From Buddleja alternifolia (Eukaryota > Streptophyta > Magnoliopsida > Lamiales > Scrophulariaceae), in the NCBI GenBank assembly GCA_019426215.1, contig CM033406.1, positions 5,657,001 to 5,721,000 on the forward strand: a stretch of 64,000 bases of DNA, in the 5' to 3' direction. Below are positions 11,412 to 20,738 of the stretch, one piece after another. A model generated the notes under the pieces. It was not told where the DNA came from, did not search any database, and worked only from the letters and a program-made list of their open reading frames with translations. How positions within the stretch are numbered: the first letter of the stretch is position 1; every line of letters starts with the position of its first letter. A program made the translations under genes and the position numbers.

Positions 11412-14400
11412 TTACAGGCTGACTAGCTTAAGAGAATTTGCCTTCTCTTGCAGACTGTCGAGCAAGCTATCGAAGCTCTTCTTGAAGGAGTCAACTCCTT
11501 CCAGCTCAAGTTGTGACCCGACATAGCCCCAGTCAATGCCCAACTTCTCTAGAGCGCTGTAAATGCCTTCAGCTTCCGACACATTAGAGTCAATTGTCCT
11601 TGCAACAGAACCATGGTCCATAAATGCTAGGAGTGCTTGATCAGGCATGGTAGAAACCTTTAACACAAAAAGCAATAACAAACCAGAATCAACATGAAGG
11701 CTGGTTTTTTGGGGTCGGTTGAAAATGGAGTTATGCTTACAGAATCCCATTACTGGAGCCAGGTTCAGTCACAAACACCAACTGGAGTCCCGAGACAATC
11801 ACAAACAGTCTTGACTTTGGCAGACCTCACGTGGGTTCCACGACACGATCGATTATGATTGTCTTGGTACCCATAGTCATAAATCTTTTCACAATAATAA
11901 AGTTCAAGATAGAAAATAAAGTGATCCCATCTCATGGACCACAAGTACAACATGAGACAAAATAAAAAGATAAGATAAACTCACTGTGTCAGGTCCAATA
12001 AGAGGAGCCACATAAAGAGTATCTGGATAAGCTGGATTCTTGACACTAGTTGAAGCCCACAGAAGCCTTTGCTTCTTGGCTCCTTTCATCACCAGAGCCT
12101 CCCATCTTGGACCAGAGAATTTCCTCTGGTAGAGCTGGAAAGCCAAAGCTGCTTGAGCATTTGCAGCCTGTGAAACAAATTTTCGAAACTATCAGAAGAG
12201 TTCTAGGCTGAATATATTTTTCTTTTTCCTTTTTTTTTTAACTTTTGCAGTGTCAATCATATATATTTGAATTACCTTCCCTCGGAGATCAAGTGCCTCT
12301 GGTGTTCCAATCTTCTCAAGCATCTTGTCAACAAGGGAATCCACACGACTAACAAAGAAAGAAGCAACACTAGTGACTCGGGAGAGATCACTGAGCCCAG
12401 ATGCCTCAAGACCATCCAGGTAAGCATCAATCACCGCTTCATATCGAGCAATAGAGAAAATGAGCTGCACATAACAATAGGACCAGTATCAGCATCTATA
12501 TTTAATGTTGCTAAACTTATAATCGCAGTATACAGGACTGAAGTTTACTTGCTCACTCCTAGAGGGTGTTTGGCTAAGCTTATTTAAAAAATCTTAGCTT
12601 TTCCTTCTTATAATATGCTTTTTGGAGCATATAAAATGTGAATCTTATTTTAGAAATGGGCTTTTCTATTGTTTGAATAAAATATAAACATAAAGCTTAT
12701 AAAGTAATGACAGTTTCATGATTATGATGTTCAAACTAAAGGAGTTTGCCAAGATCTTAAAAAAAAAAAAAAAAAAGTTAGGATCTCTTCACATTTTTAA
12801 GGATTCTAATTTTGAGAGAGCTCTACAATGTTTTCTTCTTTGCACCTTATAAGCCCTGAAATGTCTCATAACAAGGTTTTAAGGAGCTTATAAGATCGGC
12901 CAAACACCCTCATAGCAATATTTGATGCTTTTTTAATAAATATACTAAAAATTGTCCATTGCCACCAAAATATTACCGTCTTGAATTTCATCAGTCCCAT
13001 GACGGGATTCTAAGAATCAACTCACCGTAACATTGACACTTATTCCTCGTGCAATGACTTCCTTGATTGAAGGGATACATGGAGCTGTAGCAGGAATTTT
13101 TATGTAGACATTAGGACGATCAACCCATTGATGTAGCCATTTTGCAGCCTCTATTGTATTTTCAGTATCATCAGCAAGTCTGGGTGAGACTTCGACAGAG
13201 ACATATCCATCTGCCCCATCAGTTTGATCATAAATTGGCTGAAAAAGTTTGCACGCATCTTGTATATCTTTCACCACTAGTTCCCAGTATGCACTTTCTA
13301 TGTCTTTTCCAGATTGTACGAGTTCCCTGCAGTTATATTCATATTGGAAGTTTAACAAGTTGGTGATTCTGTTCAAGTCCCTTTGGCCTAACCAAGATGT
13401 TCCAGGTTAAAAACATTGTTGGAGACTCATCTGGAAAGAGGTCTAGAATTTCCAATGATAACCACCAAAGAATTTATTTTTTTGAAAAAAGGATGAATAA
13501 TAATATTAGATGAAGAAATGATCATGGAAACTAAGACACCAGAACTGGCACCATTTAAGTAGGAACCGTGTTGATCTTTTAGACAAGCCTAACACTCCAA
13601 CTTCACATTGTACCTCCAGCAAACAATTAATTAGAAGCTATGTTATCCACTCCCCATCTAGTGCTTTTTGGCCCATTCTCAAGCTAAATACACTTACAGA
13701 GAAGAAAAACAATTTTACGCTAATCAGCTACCATGATGGTCTAAAAACTCATTGAAGTAGGTAACTCTGAACAAGTCAAAAGAATAATACTTGAGAACAA
13801 ATTTCTTCGCATCCTTACTTGAATTGATCATTATATGCACTTGATGTTGATATTGCTTTCTGAAAAATCTGCGATTATACGAAGCAACAGTTGTTATGTT
13901 AATGAAAGCGAAAAACAAAAGAAAAGAAAAAAAAAAATTAGCACTTGAAACATTTTCATTTAACTGGATTTTTAAGTACATAAAGAGGGAAAAGGGCAAT
14001 TTACCGCTGGGTTGCTAGTTACACCTCGAACTCCACTTTCGATCAAAGGAATAAGATCGGTAACCGGACGGCATAGATTATCATACCATGGGCTTTGCCC
14101 TTCCTTCTCATAAAGATCATGAAGAGTGGTTTTCTTCACATTGCTTCCATTACCATCAACTTGTGAGCATCTGACACTGACCAGTAACTTCTGAATTAGG
14201 AATACGCAAAGTAATATTATGGAAAAAAGATTTGGAAATCAACCAAGTAAATGAAGATCGATTTCCAGCAACCCTACATCTATATAAACTAAGTAATCCC
14301 TTCATAGTCAATTACTGGGCAAAATTAACATACAACCAGCTCCCATAAAAACCAACCACATATCCGAAATCAGCTAATTTCTTTCATTTGAGAGAAACCA

Positions 14401-14714
14401 ACAACATTAATACTAAATTCTTACTATGCCAAAATATTCCTTCCTCACAAAAGAAAATTAAAAAATACATACACGTTTCAAATAGATTAACTATAAACAA
14501 ACGAGAAATGAATTGATGAGCACATCTAATATGCTTACACCAAGGAGGGCCTGATGGATCCCACAATCAACTTTGAAGATGAAAGTATGTTACGAAAGGC
14601 GGCGGTTCTATTGCAAACATCAACACGGCACATGGGCTTCTGCTGTGAAGATCCACTCAAAGTAGTGGCGGAATGAGCAGAAATCGAGGTTGAGAGCTTG
14701 GAAATGGAAGCCAT
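11412..14714 (-). CDS. TRA2: Plastidic transaldolase, seven exons
   Basis: Transaldolase (EC 2.2.1.2) of the non-oxidative pentose phosphate pathway; it moves a dihydroxyacetone unit between sugar phosphates through a lysine Schiff base. Seven exons on the minus strand: 14714-14541, 14190-14005, 13868-13819, 13326-13026, 12464-12276, 12167-11985 and 11657-11412. They sum to 1329 nt, 442 residues, all in phase with GT-AG borders. The ATG at 14714 starts a Ser/Thr-rich plastid transit peptide ([15 protein letters not shown]) of roughly 60-70 residues; a frame-open upstream ATG at 14765 is less likely. The mature part has [23 protein letters not shown] with IFQKAI, and YIKIPAT around residue 213, where the Lys is the expected Schiff-base residue. 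The C-terminus has [12 protein letters not shown] and [10 protein letters not shown]. Intron 4 of the minus strand (12465-13025) contains a MITE. No lesion is visible. The gene symbol follows the Arabidopsis plastid isoform and is less certain than the enzyme call. Confidence 0.93.
12562..12911. mobile_element. MITE inside a transaldolase intron
   Basis: A 350-bp element with terminal inverted repeats: GAGGGTGTTTGGC at the left and GCCAAACACCCTC at the right, perfect for 13 bp, with weaker pairing beyond. It lies wholly within the intron between the exons ending at 12464 and starting at 13026. It holds an A-run of about 18 bases near 12759. The ends resemble hAT-type MITEs, but no 8-bp duplication is evident, so the superfamily is open. 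Confidence 0.7.
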
Positions 14715-14887
14715 GGCTGACTGATTTGATGATTGTTTGTTGTGAACAAAAAGAGAAGAGGTCAAATATGTGATGCAATAGCTAGCTGCCCTGCCCTGCC
14801 CTGCCCTTTTTTATGCTTGCTTTTGTTATTGGTAGAGTTCGATGATACAAATTAAGTGAAGAGAAGAGACGTCGTTTGTGTTTAGGG

Positions 14888-14926
<39 letters not shown>

Positions 14927-15460
14927 GGCAGCTAGCTAAATAAGTAGTAATTAAACACAGAGGTGGGGTGAAGGGTTGTTTTCTGTTGACTTGGCTGTAG
15001 GTGGTGGGATAAAGCCGAATGAGGGCATATTGGTGAAAATATTTGTTTGGTGGGAGTGTGGTAGGTGATTTACCCACCCACCAATATAGTCACTAATGTG
15101 ATTTTAAAGGGTAATGATTGAGTTAGCAGTAGCTCTATTCGGGTTAAATAAGAGGTATTGTGTTTCAATTCGTATTTTTCTTTTGAAGAGATGTTCACAA
15201 TTGTGTCCGGTCGTATATCGAGGGATTAATCTCTAGCTTTCGACTTGAGTACACCCCGAGAACCAAAAAAAGGTCATTCCTTGATCCGGATTATTGAAAA
15301 TTACAACTATTCATATAATATTCATAACATATATAATTATAAATATAGTATGTAGAGTTTTGGGACTTGATAATCATTGCTCTGTATTGAGATGAAAAAA
15401 ATGGGAGTCCACTCAATATGCCCATTATTCCTGCAACTGAATTTTAACTAAGGTTCAGCA
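14715..15460. promoter_or_regulatory. Transaldolase promoter region with pentamer and TA repeats
   Basis: Upstream of the transaldolase start are four tandem copies of CCCTG (about 14787-14806) and a (TA)n run at 14890-14923. No TATA box or other element can be assigned with confidence because the transcription start is unknown. The rest, to 15460, is AT-rich without coding potential. Confidence 0.45.
14888..14924. repeat. (TA)n microsatellite
   Basis: About 17 uninterrupted TA dinucleotides, roughly 170 bases upstream of the transaldolase start codon. Likely polymorphic in length. Confidence 0.9.
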
Positions 15461-15765
15461 GGAAAATTGCAATAGTCATACACTATATTGGCGTGTATAT
15501 TTTTTTAATACTTTAAGTTGGCCCACTGATAATTTGGGTAAATTAACTTACAAAAATCGGCAATTTTGGTACAAATTGACCGAAAAATTTGAATTTAGCT
15601 GGAAAATTTGGGAATTTTGACTGATTTAGAGTTATTTTTTTTAATAATCTTAATTTCTAAAATAAATTGCTTTTTTAATATATTATTTTATAAATTAAAT
15701 AAAAAAAAGTGGGGGTGGGGAACAGTGTCATCTTTCCCACCCCATCCCACCCTACCCTGCCCTCG

Positions 15766-15798
15766 CGCACACACAAACACACACAGTCCATACACAGT

Positions 15799-15830
<32 letters not shown>

Positions 15831-15916
15831 CATATATACACACGCACACACACACATATATACACACACACGCATATAGATACACACACAGTCACACACA
15901 TATATATATACACACA
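15766..15916. repeat. CA / CACATATA microsatellite
   Basis: A compound run of CACACA and CATATATACA units interrupted by single-base changes, inside the long-TIR element. It opens false reading frames on both strands. Confidence 0.9.
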
Positions 15917-15935
15917 GGTGGTGATGGGTGGGGTG

Positions 15936-16326
15936 TAGGGACGGAACTAGGAATTTTGTTGAGGGGGTGAGATTGTTGTGATATAGCTATGCACCTTTTT
16001 TTGCCGGATAGACGAAGGATGAAAAGGGGGTGAGGGGGCCTAGCCCCCCGCGGTACGGTATGCTATATTTATAGGGGAAACTATAATAAGGAACTAGGTT
16101 CAATTATAATTTTTGACATACTTTATACTCTTATATCTCTTTCGTTATAACAAGGATTTTGGGTTTGGGATGGGGGCAAACTCAAAGAAAAGGGAGAAAG
16201 TGTGATATTTTTCGATTTTGAGGGGGGCGAAATCTAAATATCAAAAATTTTGTAAAGTAAAAAAAATAATTTTTCAAAATTGGGGAGAGGGCGAGCGCAC
16301 CCTCCAGCCCCCTGGCTCCGTCCCTG
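15936..16326. mobile_element. Nested MITE with GGGACGGA termini
   Basis: About 390 bp bounded by GGGACGGAACTAGGAATTTT at the left and CCCCCTGGCTCCGTCCCT at the right, which are inverted copies of the common plant terminus AGGGACGGAGCCAGG. GGTGGGGTG lies beside both ends and may be a duplicated target, although the flank is G-rich and repetitive. No coding capacity. Confidence 0.65.
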
Positions 16327-16646
16327 GTGGGGTGGGTGGTGGACTGGTGGTGATGCAGGGGTGGGGTGGGGTTCAATTTTTTTAGTTTATATTTAAAATA
16401 AAAATCTCAATTTAAGTCAAAATCAATCAAAAATCTCCAATTTCAGTCAAAATTCCTAATTTCAGTTAAAATCCCCAAATTTTAATCAAAATCCCCAATT
16501 TCAGTGAAAATTCCCAAATTTTCCTACCAATTTGTACCAAAATTGCCGATTTTTGCAAGTTAATGTACCCAAATTGTCAGTAGTCCAACTTAAAGTACTA
16601 AAAAAACGTGCACACCAACATAATATACCAATGTTGCAATTTTTCC

Positions 16647-17439
16647 AAGGCTCGCCAAAAGAATTAGCTCTGTTTTCCTATTCTCTACCTTCTCATTATG
16701 CATGTCACATTAGCAAAAAAATGCTCTTTAAAATATTCTAATGCAATTGACAATGCGGTAGTTACATCCACAAAGTGACATCTTAATTAATCAAATGGAG
16801 CACAAAAAGAAAAGCAGTGCGGAAAATTTCCCGAAGAAAATTTTAATGGGAAAATGAAGGAAAATAAAACGAAAAATAAAATAAGATAAGAAAGTAATAT
16901 GCACTATCACAAAAATATGAATTTTATGGCAAATGAAGCGAAGTTCTTACTCATCACAATAATAATAATAATAATAAAAATTAAATCATAATATCAAATT
17001 ATCGTTAAACATATGTATTAAATGACAATAATTAAATTTTGTCATATTAAGTTACAAGAATTGAATTTAAGTTGTCACTGATGATTATTTGTGACACTCG
17101 TAGAATGACAATGTAAATATAGTGACAATTACATTATTTGTTGGGATATCCACTACACATTTCAAGAAACCTAACACTACTTTCTTTATTTTTCTTTTTA
17201 AGAAATTACATTTAGAGTCATATCATTGAAGTAGCATGTGGATAGTATTTGCGTGAGCTGGTAGCTTATAAGCTACGTAAAATTAATTGTTTTAAAAGAG
17301 TTTATACGCTCCAAAATAAGATGTTAAGGGGCAATGTAAGCTCCATATAAATAAATTTTTGAACGGAATTTATAAGCTCCTAAAATTAAATGTGACGGAG
17401 CTCATTTGTTCTCATTTTATCCAAACACTTAAAAGAGCT
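16647..17439. other. AT-rich intergenic DNA
   Basis: No gene is seen. An (AAT)n run lies near 16960-16979. From about 17250 the words AGCTTATAAGCT and ATCCAAACAC resemble TTTGGC/AGCTTAT-type MITE ends, and AGCCAAACCCCCTC at 18250-18263 could be the other end of the same old element, split by the two foldback elements. No left terminus could be fixed. Confidence 0.35.
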
Positions 17440-17447
17440 TATTTTTT

Positions 17448-17813
17448 GGGGTTTATTGCAAATTACTCCCTGTATTAGTTCGAAATCGCTAAAAAAAATC
17501 CTGTGTTAAATCAATATGCAAAAACACCCCTATGTTAATGTAAACCATGCGAAAATCACTTTTTTCGTTAGAAAATTGATCAAAATGTAGCCCTTAAACC
17601 ATCCCTATACCTTTGTCGTGTCTATGGGGTTGAAATTCACTACAAAACAAAGATATAGGGATGCTTTAAAGGCTACATTTTGATCAATTTCCTAACGAAA
17701 AAGTGATTTTCAATGGTTTACATTAACAGAGGGGTGTTTTTGCATATTGATTTAACACAGGGGTTTTTTTAGCGATTCGGAACTAACATAGGGGGGTAAT
17801 TTGCAATAAACCC
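17448..17813. mobile_element. Foldback MITE 1
   Basis: A 366-bp near-palindrome: GGGGTTTATTGCAAATTAC at the left mirrors GTAATTTGCAATAAACCC at the right, and the arms stay complementary almost to the centre near 17630. TATTTTTT flanks it at 17440-17447 and 17814-17821, an 8-bp target-site duplication. It encodes nothing and would form a long hairpin RNA if transcribed. Confidence 0.85.
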
Positions 17814-17869
17814 TATTTTTTAATACAAGATTCAACATCTAGAAACATCTCATTAAGTTATAAATTATA

Positions 17870-18223
17870 GGGATAATTGCATAAAACCCCCTGTGTTATT
17901 TCGAAAATGCTAAAAAAATCCATGTGTTAACGAAATAGGCTAATCACCCTCCTGTGTTCCTGAAAAGTGTGCAAAAAAGCCAAATTTTGTTAAATGATAG
18001 AAGAAAATATGTGTTTTTTTGGGTGAATTAGCACTATCTATATTTTATAAAGTATTAAGAGTATATAAATGACAAATGAGCATGTCCATAAAGGTGAAAA
18101 ACATAAAAAACGCGCTTGTTGCACACTTTTTAAGAACACATGGGGTGATTAGCCTATTTCGTTAACACGTGGGGGGGGTTAGCATTTTCGAAATAACACA
18201 GGGGGGTTTTATGCAATTACCCC
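17870..18223. mobile_element. Foldback MITE 2
   Basis: A 354-bp inverted repeat with ends GGGATAATTGCATAAAACCC and GGGTTTTATGCAATTACCCC. The arms pair over about 130 bp around an AT-rich centre. TAAGTTATAA occurs at 17854-17863 and 18224-18233, a likely 10-bp duplication, with six extra bases (ATTATA) at the left border. Its layout resembles foldback MITE 1, but its sequence differs. Confidence 0.8.
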
Positions 18224-18267
18224 TAAGTTATAAGATGTTTAAATAAACTTAGCCAAACCCCCTCTTA

Positions 18268-19115
18268 GAGCATCTCCAATGTGTAGCACAAAAATGGTGC
18301 AATTTTTGCACCATTTTTGTACAACTACAGTAATAACACTCCAATATAATGCACATTTTTCATATAAAAAGTATATTTCCTAGAATATTCCTTTTTACAC
18401 CTCATTTATATTATTTCTCATATTTTACAAATAACACCCAACTTTAAGTTTTTTGTTACGTATTTATCCAAGTAAATATATTATATTGTTTTATAATATT
18501 ACACAACAATATTTTCATTATTTAATAATAATAAATAATTAAAATTTAATTTATCCATTTTGATATTTTGTAAATTAAAATATAAATCATAAATATATTG
18601 GAGCGTGACTTGAGTTCTATCAGTGATCCAACGTTTCGTGCTCAACAATTAAAAGTTATACAAAAAAGAGCACAACCATCGTCTACATCAAATTATTATG
18701 GTAAATTATTTTCTAATTTTGGTGAAGACGAAACCGATCTACCACCATATTAAATTGTTGTTATCTATCTAATTTATTAGTCTTATATTAGTTACTCTTT
18801 TTTCAAATCGTGTATTTTGGTATTTTATGTAATATAAATATGTTGAAATGATATTTTGTGTTTTTAACTTATATGGTATATGCATTTTGTACTAGTTTTA
18901 ATATATATATATATATATATATATCTTATTTATATTTAAATCAAAATTATATATAATTAAGTAAAAACATAACAAGCATAGGACCTAATTATAACTTTTT
19001 TCAAAATTTAGGGACTTAATTGTAACTATATAAAATAATAATACTAAATTTAAATATAAAAAAATTGGGGTCCACACACGCTTTATTTAGCGTGGTTTGC
19101 CGCTCCGTTGGAGAT
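18268..19115 (+). mobile_element. PIF/Harbinger-like non-autonomous element, interrupted by element A
   Basis: The left end GAGCATCTCCAATG follows a TTA, and the right end reads CGTTGGAGAT, the inverted equivalent, where it is cut by the LTR of element A at 19116. Inside, 18598-18753 reads as a short C-terminal protein piece (LERDLSSISDPTFRAQQ through to DLPPY and a stop) resembling the end of plant proteins often found in such elements. The rest is AT-rich and non-coding, with a (TA)n run near 18901-18923. The family name rests on termini and the TTA flank, so it is provisional. Confidence 0.55.
18598..18753 (+). pseudogene. C-terminal remnant of an element-encoded accessory protein
   Basis: Fifty-one codons in one frame ending in a stop after DLPPY. 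The charged start (LERDL), QLKVIQKRAQ and the serine-rich STSNYYGKLF segment resemble C-termini of plant NAM-associated or SANT-type proteins, from memory. No start codon or upstream exon was found; it appears to be a leftover inside the TIR element. Confidence 0.4.
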
Positions 19116-20624
19116 TGTTAGGAAATTTCATGTTAGATGTTTTGATGATGACAAGATAGGATTCAATGTTAGACTCCAAATAAAATGTAAGTTTATGCTT
19201 TCATAGATCATTGTATAAAGCGTTTAAAGAGTTTGTAATTTTGTTTAGGCTTGTAATTTTTATCCTCATAGATTTTAGACTAAGTCTTAGCGACTGAATC
19301 AACAATAGAATTCTAGGTGAGTCTATTTGAGAAGAAGTTGAAGACCAGCGTCTGAAGTCAACCGAAGATGAAGATTCCTTCTTAGCGCCTGTCAAACGCT
19401 AAGAGACCGCAGTTCAGGATTCATGAATCAAGCGTTCAAATACTCAAGCGACTTATAGAAGATTCACCTGAAATAAATCCTCAAGTCATAAAGGACTTAA
19501 ATGCAATCATTCAACGGGCATTTATTTCCAACGGGAAATAAATTCAAATTGCATTAAATGCCTGATAAGAGCATTAAATGTGATAAGCTACTGTGACTTG
19601 TGGACAAGCCTCCTTTTGACTAGACTGTCAGAACTTTCAGAGTTTTAGCTGCTCCCGTCCAATCGGTTCCAGCGAATTTTCAGGAATGTCAGATTTTAGG
19701 TACAATCACGCGCTACGTGAAAGGCACGCTCCTACATGTGTCCAACGGACAGATCCCAAGATATTGCCTATAAATACCTTACTCCAGAAAATCAAAAAAA
19801 ATAGAACAACATCAAGAATATACGAGAAATTATTGCCAAAAATCCTACGTACATTCTTTCTGGAAAAAGCTTAGAAATTTCATAGCCAAAACCTTTCAAG
19901 CTTTCTATCCACATTCCAGACAGTCACAAATATCTCAAATATCTTCCAAAGAAGAAATCCAAACTCCAACTGAGATATTCCAAGTTGTTTGATCTTCTTT
20001 AAAACAAACAAAACTCTAGTGATAAACCTCAACCTTTCATCTGAGTGAGAAAAGTTGTTGAAACCTTTCAGGCAGTATTTCTGAGTGAGAGAAGCTTGAA
20101 GAAGACGATCTTCATTGGTGCTGAAGTCTGTGTGATCAAGGAGCCCAAGATCATTTTCATCCATTACTATTTTGTAGAAGTTTCTGTGTGATCCTTTGAT
20201 AATCATCATAGTAATTTCCTCCAAGTGAAAAAGGAGAAGAAGGACGTAGCTGGGATTACATCACCCAGTGAACCTTACAAATTATTGTGTCATTTATTTT
20301 ATTGTCTTATATTATTCATTTCATATTATTCTGAAAAAGACAAGTAAAATTGCAAAGCGATTAATTCAACTAAAAGAACGCTAAACATTATTTCCGCTGT
20401 GCTAATCCTGATTAAGCGATCTAAGCGTTGCCCTACTTTGGTAAACTGCTGAAATCACTAAGTCTAAGTTAACTATTCTGAAGCGTCTGACCCAAGCGCT
20501 CAGTTTTTCCAAGCGTTCAAATTTCTAAAGTGATACGAAAATTTTGTGAAGTCGAAAAAGACTTCAGGGTCTATTCAACCCCCCCCCCCTTCTAGACCCT
20601 TTCGTATGCCACTTGGGACCACCA
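19116..20624 (+). repeat. 5' LTR of element A
   Basis: It runs 1509 bp from TGTTAGGAAATTTC to GGGACCACCA. It carries the promoter (TATAAATA at 19769), a TCACGCGCTACGTGA near-palindrome about 60 bp upstream of that, and a C-run near 20579 about 45 bp before the end. Its open frames are not genes. Confidence 0.95.
19769..19776 (+). promoter_or_regulatory. LTR core promoter TATA box (element A)
   Basis: TATAAATA in the context TTGCCTATAAATACC. The same word stands at the matching place in the LTRs of A (3'), C and E. An imperfect ACGT-centred palindrome lies just upstream. It sits about 650 bp into the LTR, so transcription would start near 19800. Confidence 0.75.
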
Positions 20625-20626
20625 AG

Positions 20627-20640
20627 TGGTATCAGAGCGG
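20627..20640 (+). other. Primer binding site of element A
   Basis: TGGTATCAGAGCGG, two bases after the LTR. Its first 12 bases complement the 3' end of plant initiator methionine tRNA, the usual primer of Copia elements. Confidence 0.92.
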
Positions 20641-20738
20641 TTGAAGTAGAAACCTAAGCGTTTCCGAGCGTAACTGCTTGTTTAGATCCACCTTTCTAAA
20701 CTTAATCGCTTTAAATCTTTTTATCAAAACATATCATT

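Larger units (their letters stand above)
15461..16646. mobile_element. Long-TIR element (MULE-like), non-coding
   Basis: The left arm (15461 to about 15620) and right arm (about 16420-16646) are imperfect inverted copies over roughly 150 bp or more: GGAAAATTGCAA at the left end pairs with TTGCAATTTTTCC at the right, and CAAAAATCGGCAATTTTGG at 15552 pairs with its complement near 16540. The flanks AAGGTTCAGCA and AAGGCTCGCCA agree at 8 of 11 bases and may be a decayed duplication. The interior holds a CA/TATACA microsatellite and a nested MITE at 15936-16326. The open frame through the CA repeat (15608-15970) is not a gene. Confidence 0.65.

Noticed and set aside
12755..12778. A-run in the transaldolase intron as a retroposon tail
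   Set aside because: It lies in the middle of the TIR-bounded MITE and no duplicated flank borders it.
15608..15970. Open frame of 120 codons (and one of 65 codons on the other strand) over the CA repeat
   Set aside because: The frame is produced by the microsatellite; the Thr/His-rich translation is low complexity and there is no supporting context.
19201..19395. Recurring 60-64 codon frames inside the LTRs (also 19686-19874, 31709-31903, 56461-56655, 45053-45241, 49017-49205)
   Set aside because: They recur only because the LTR is repeated; they change length between copies and overlap promoter and leader functions.
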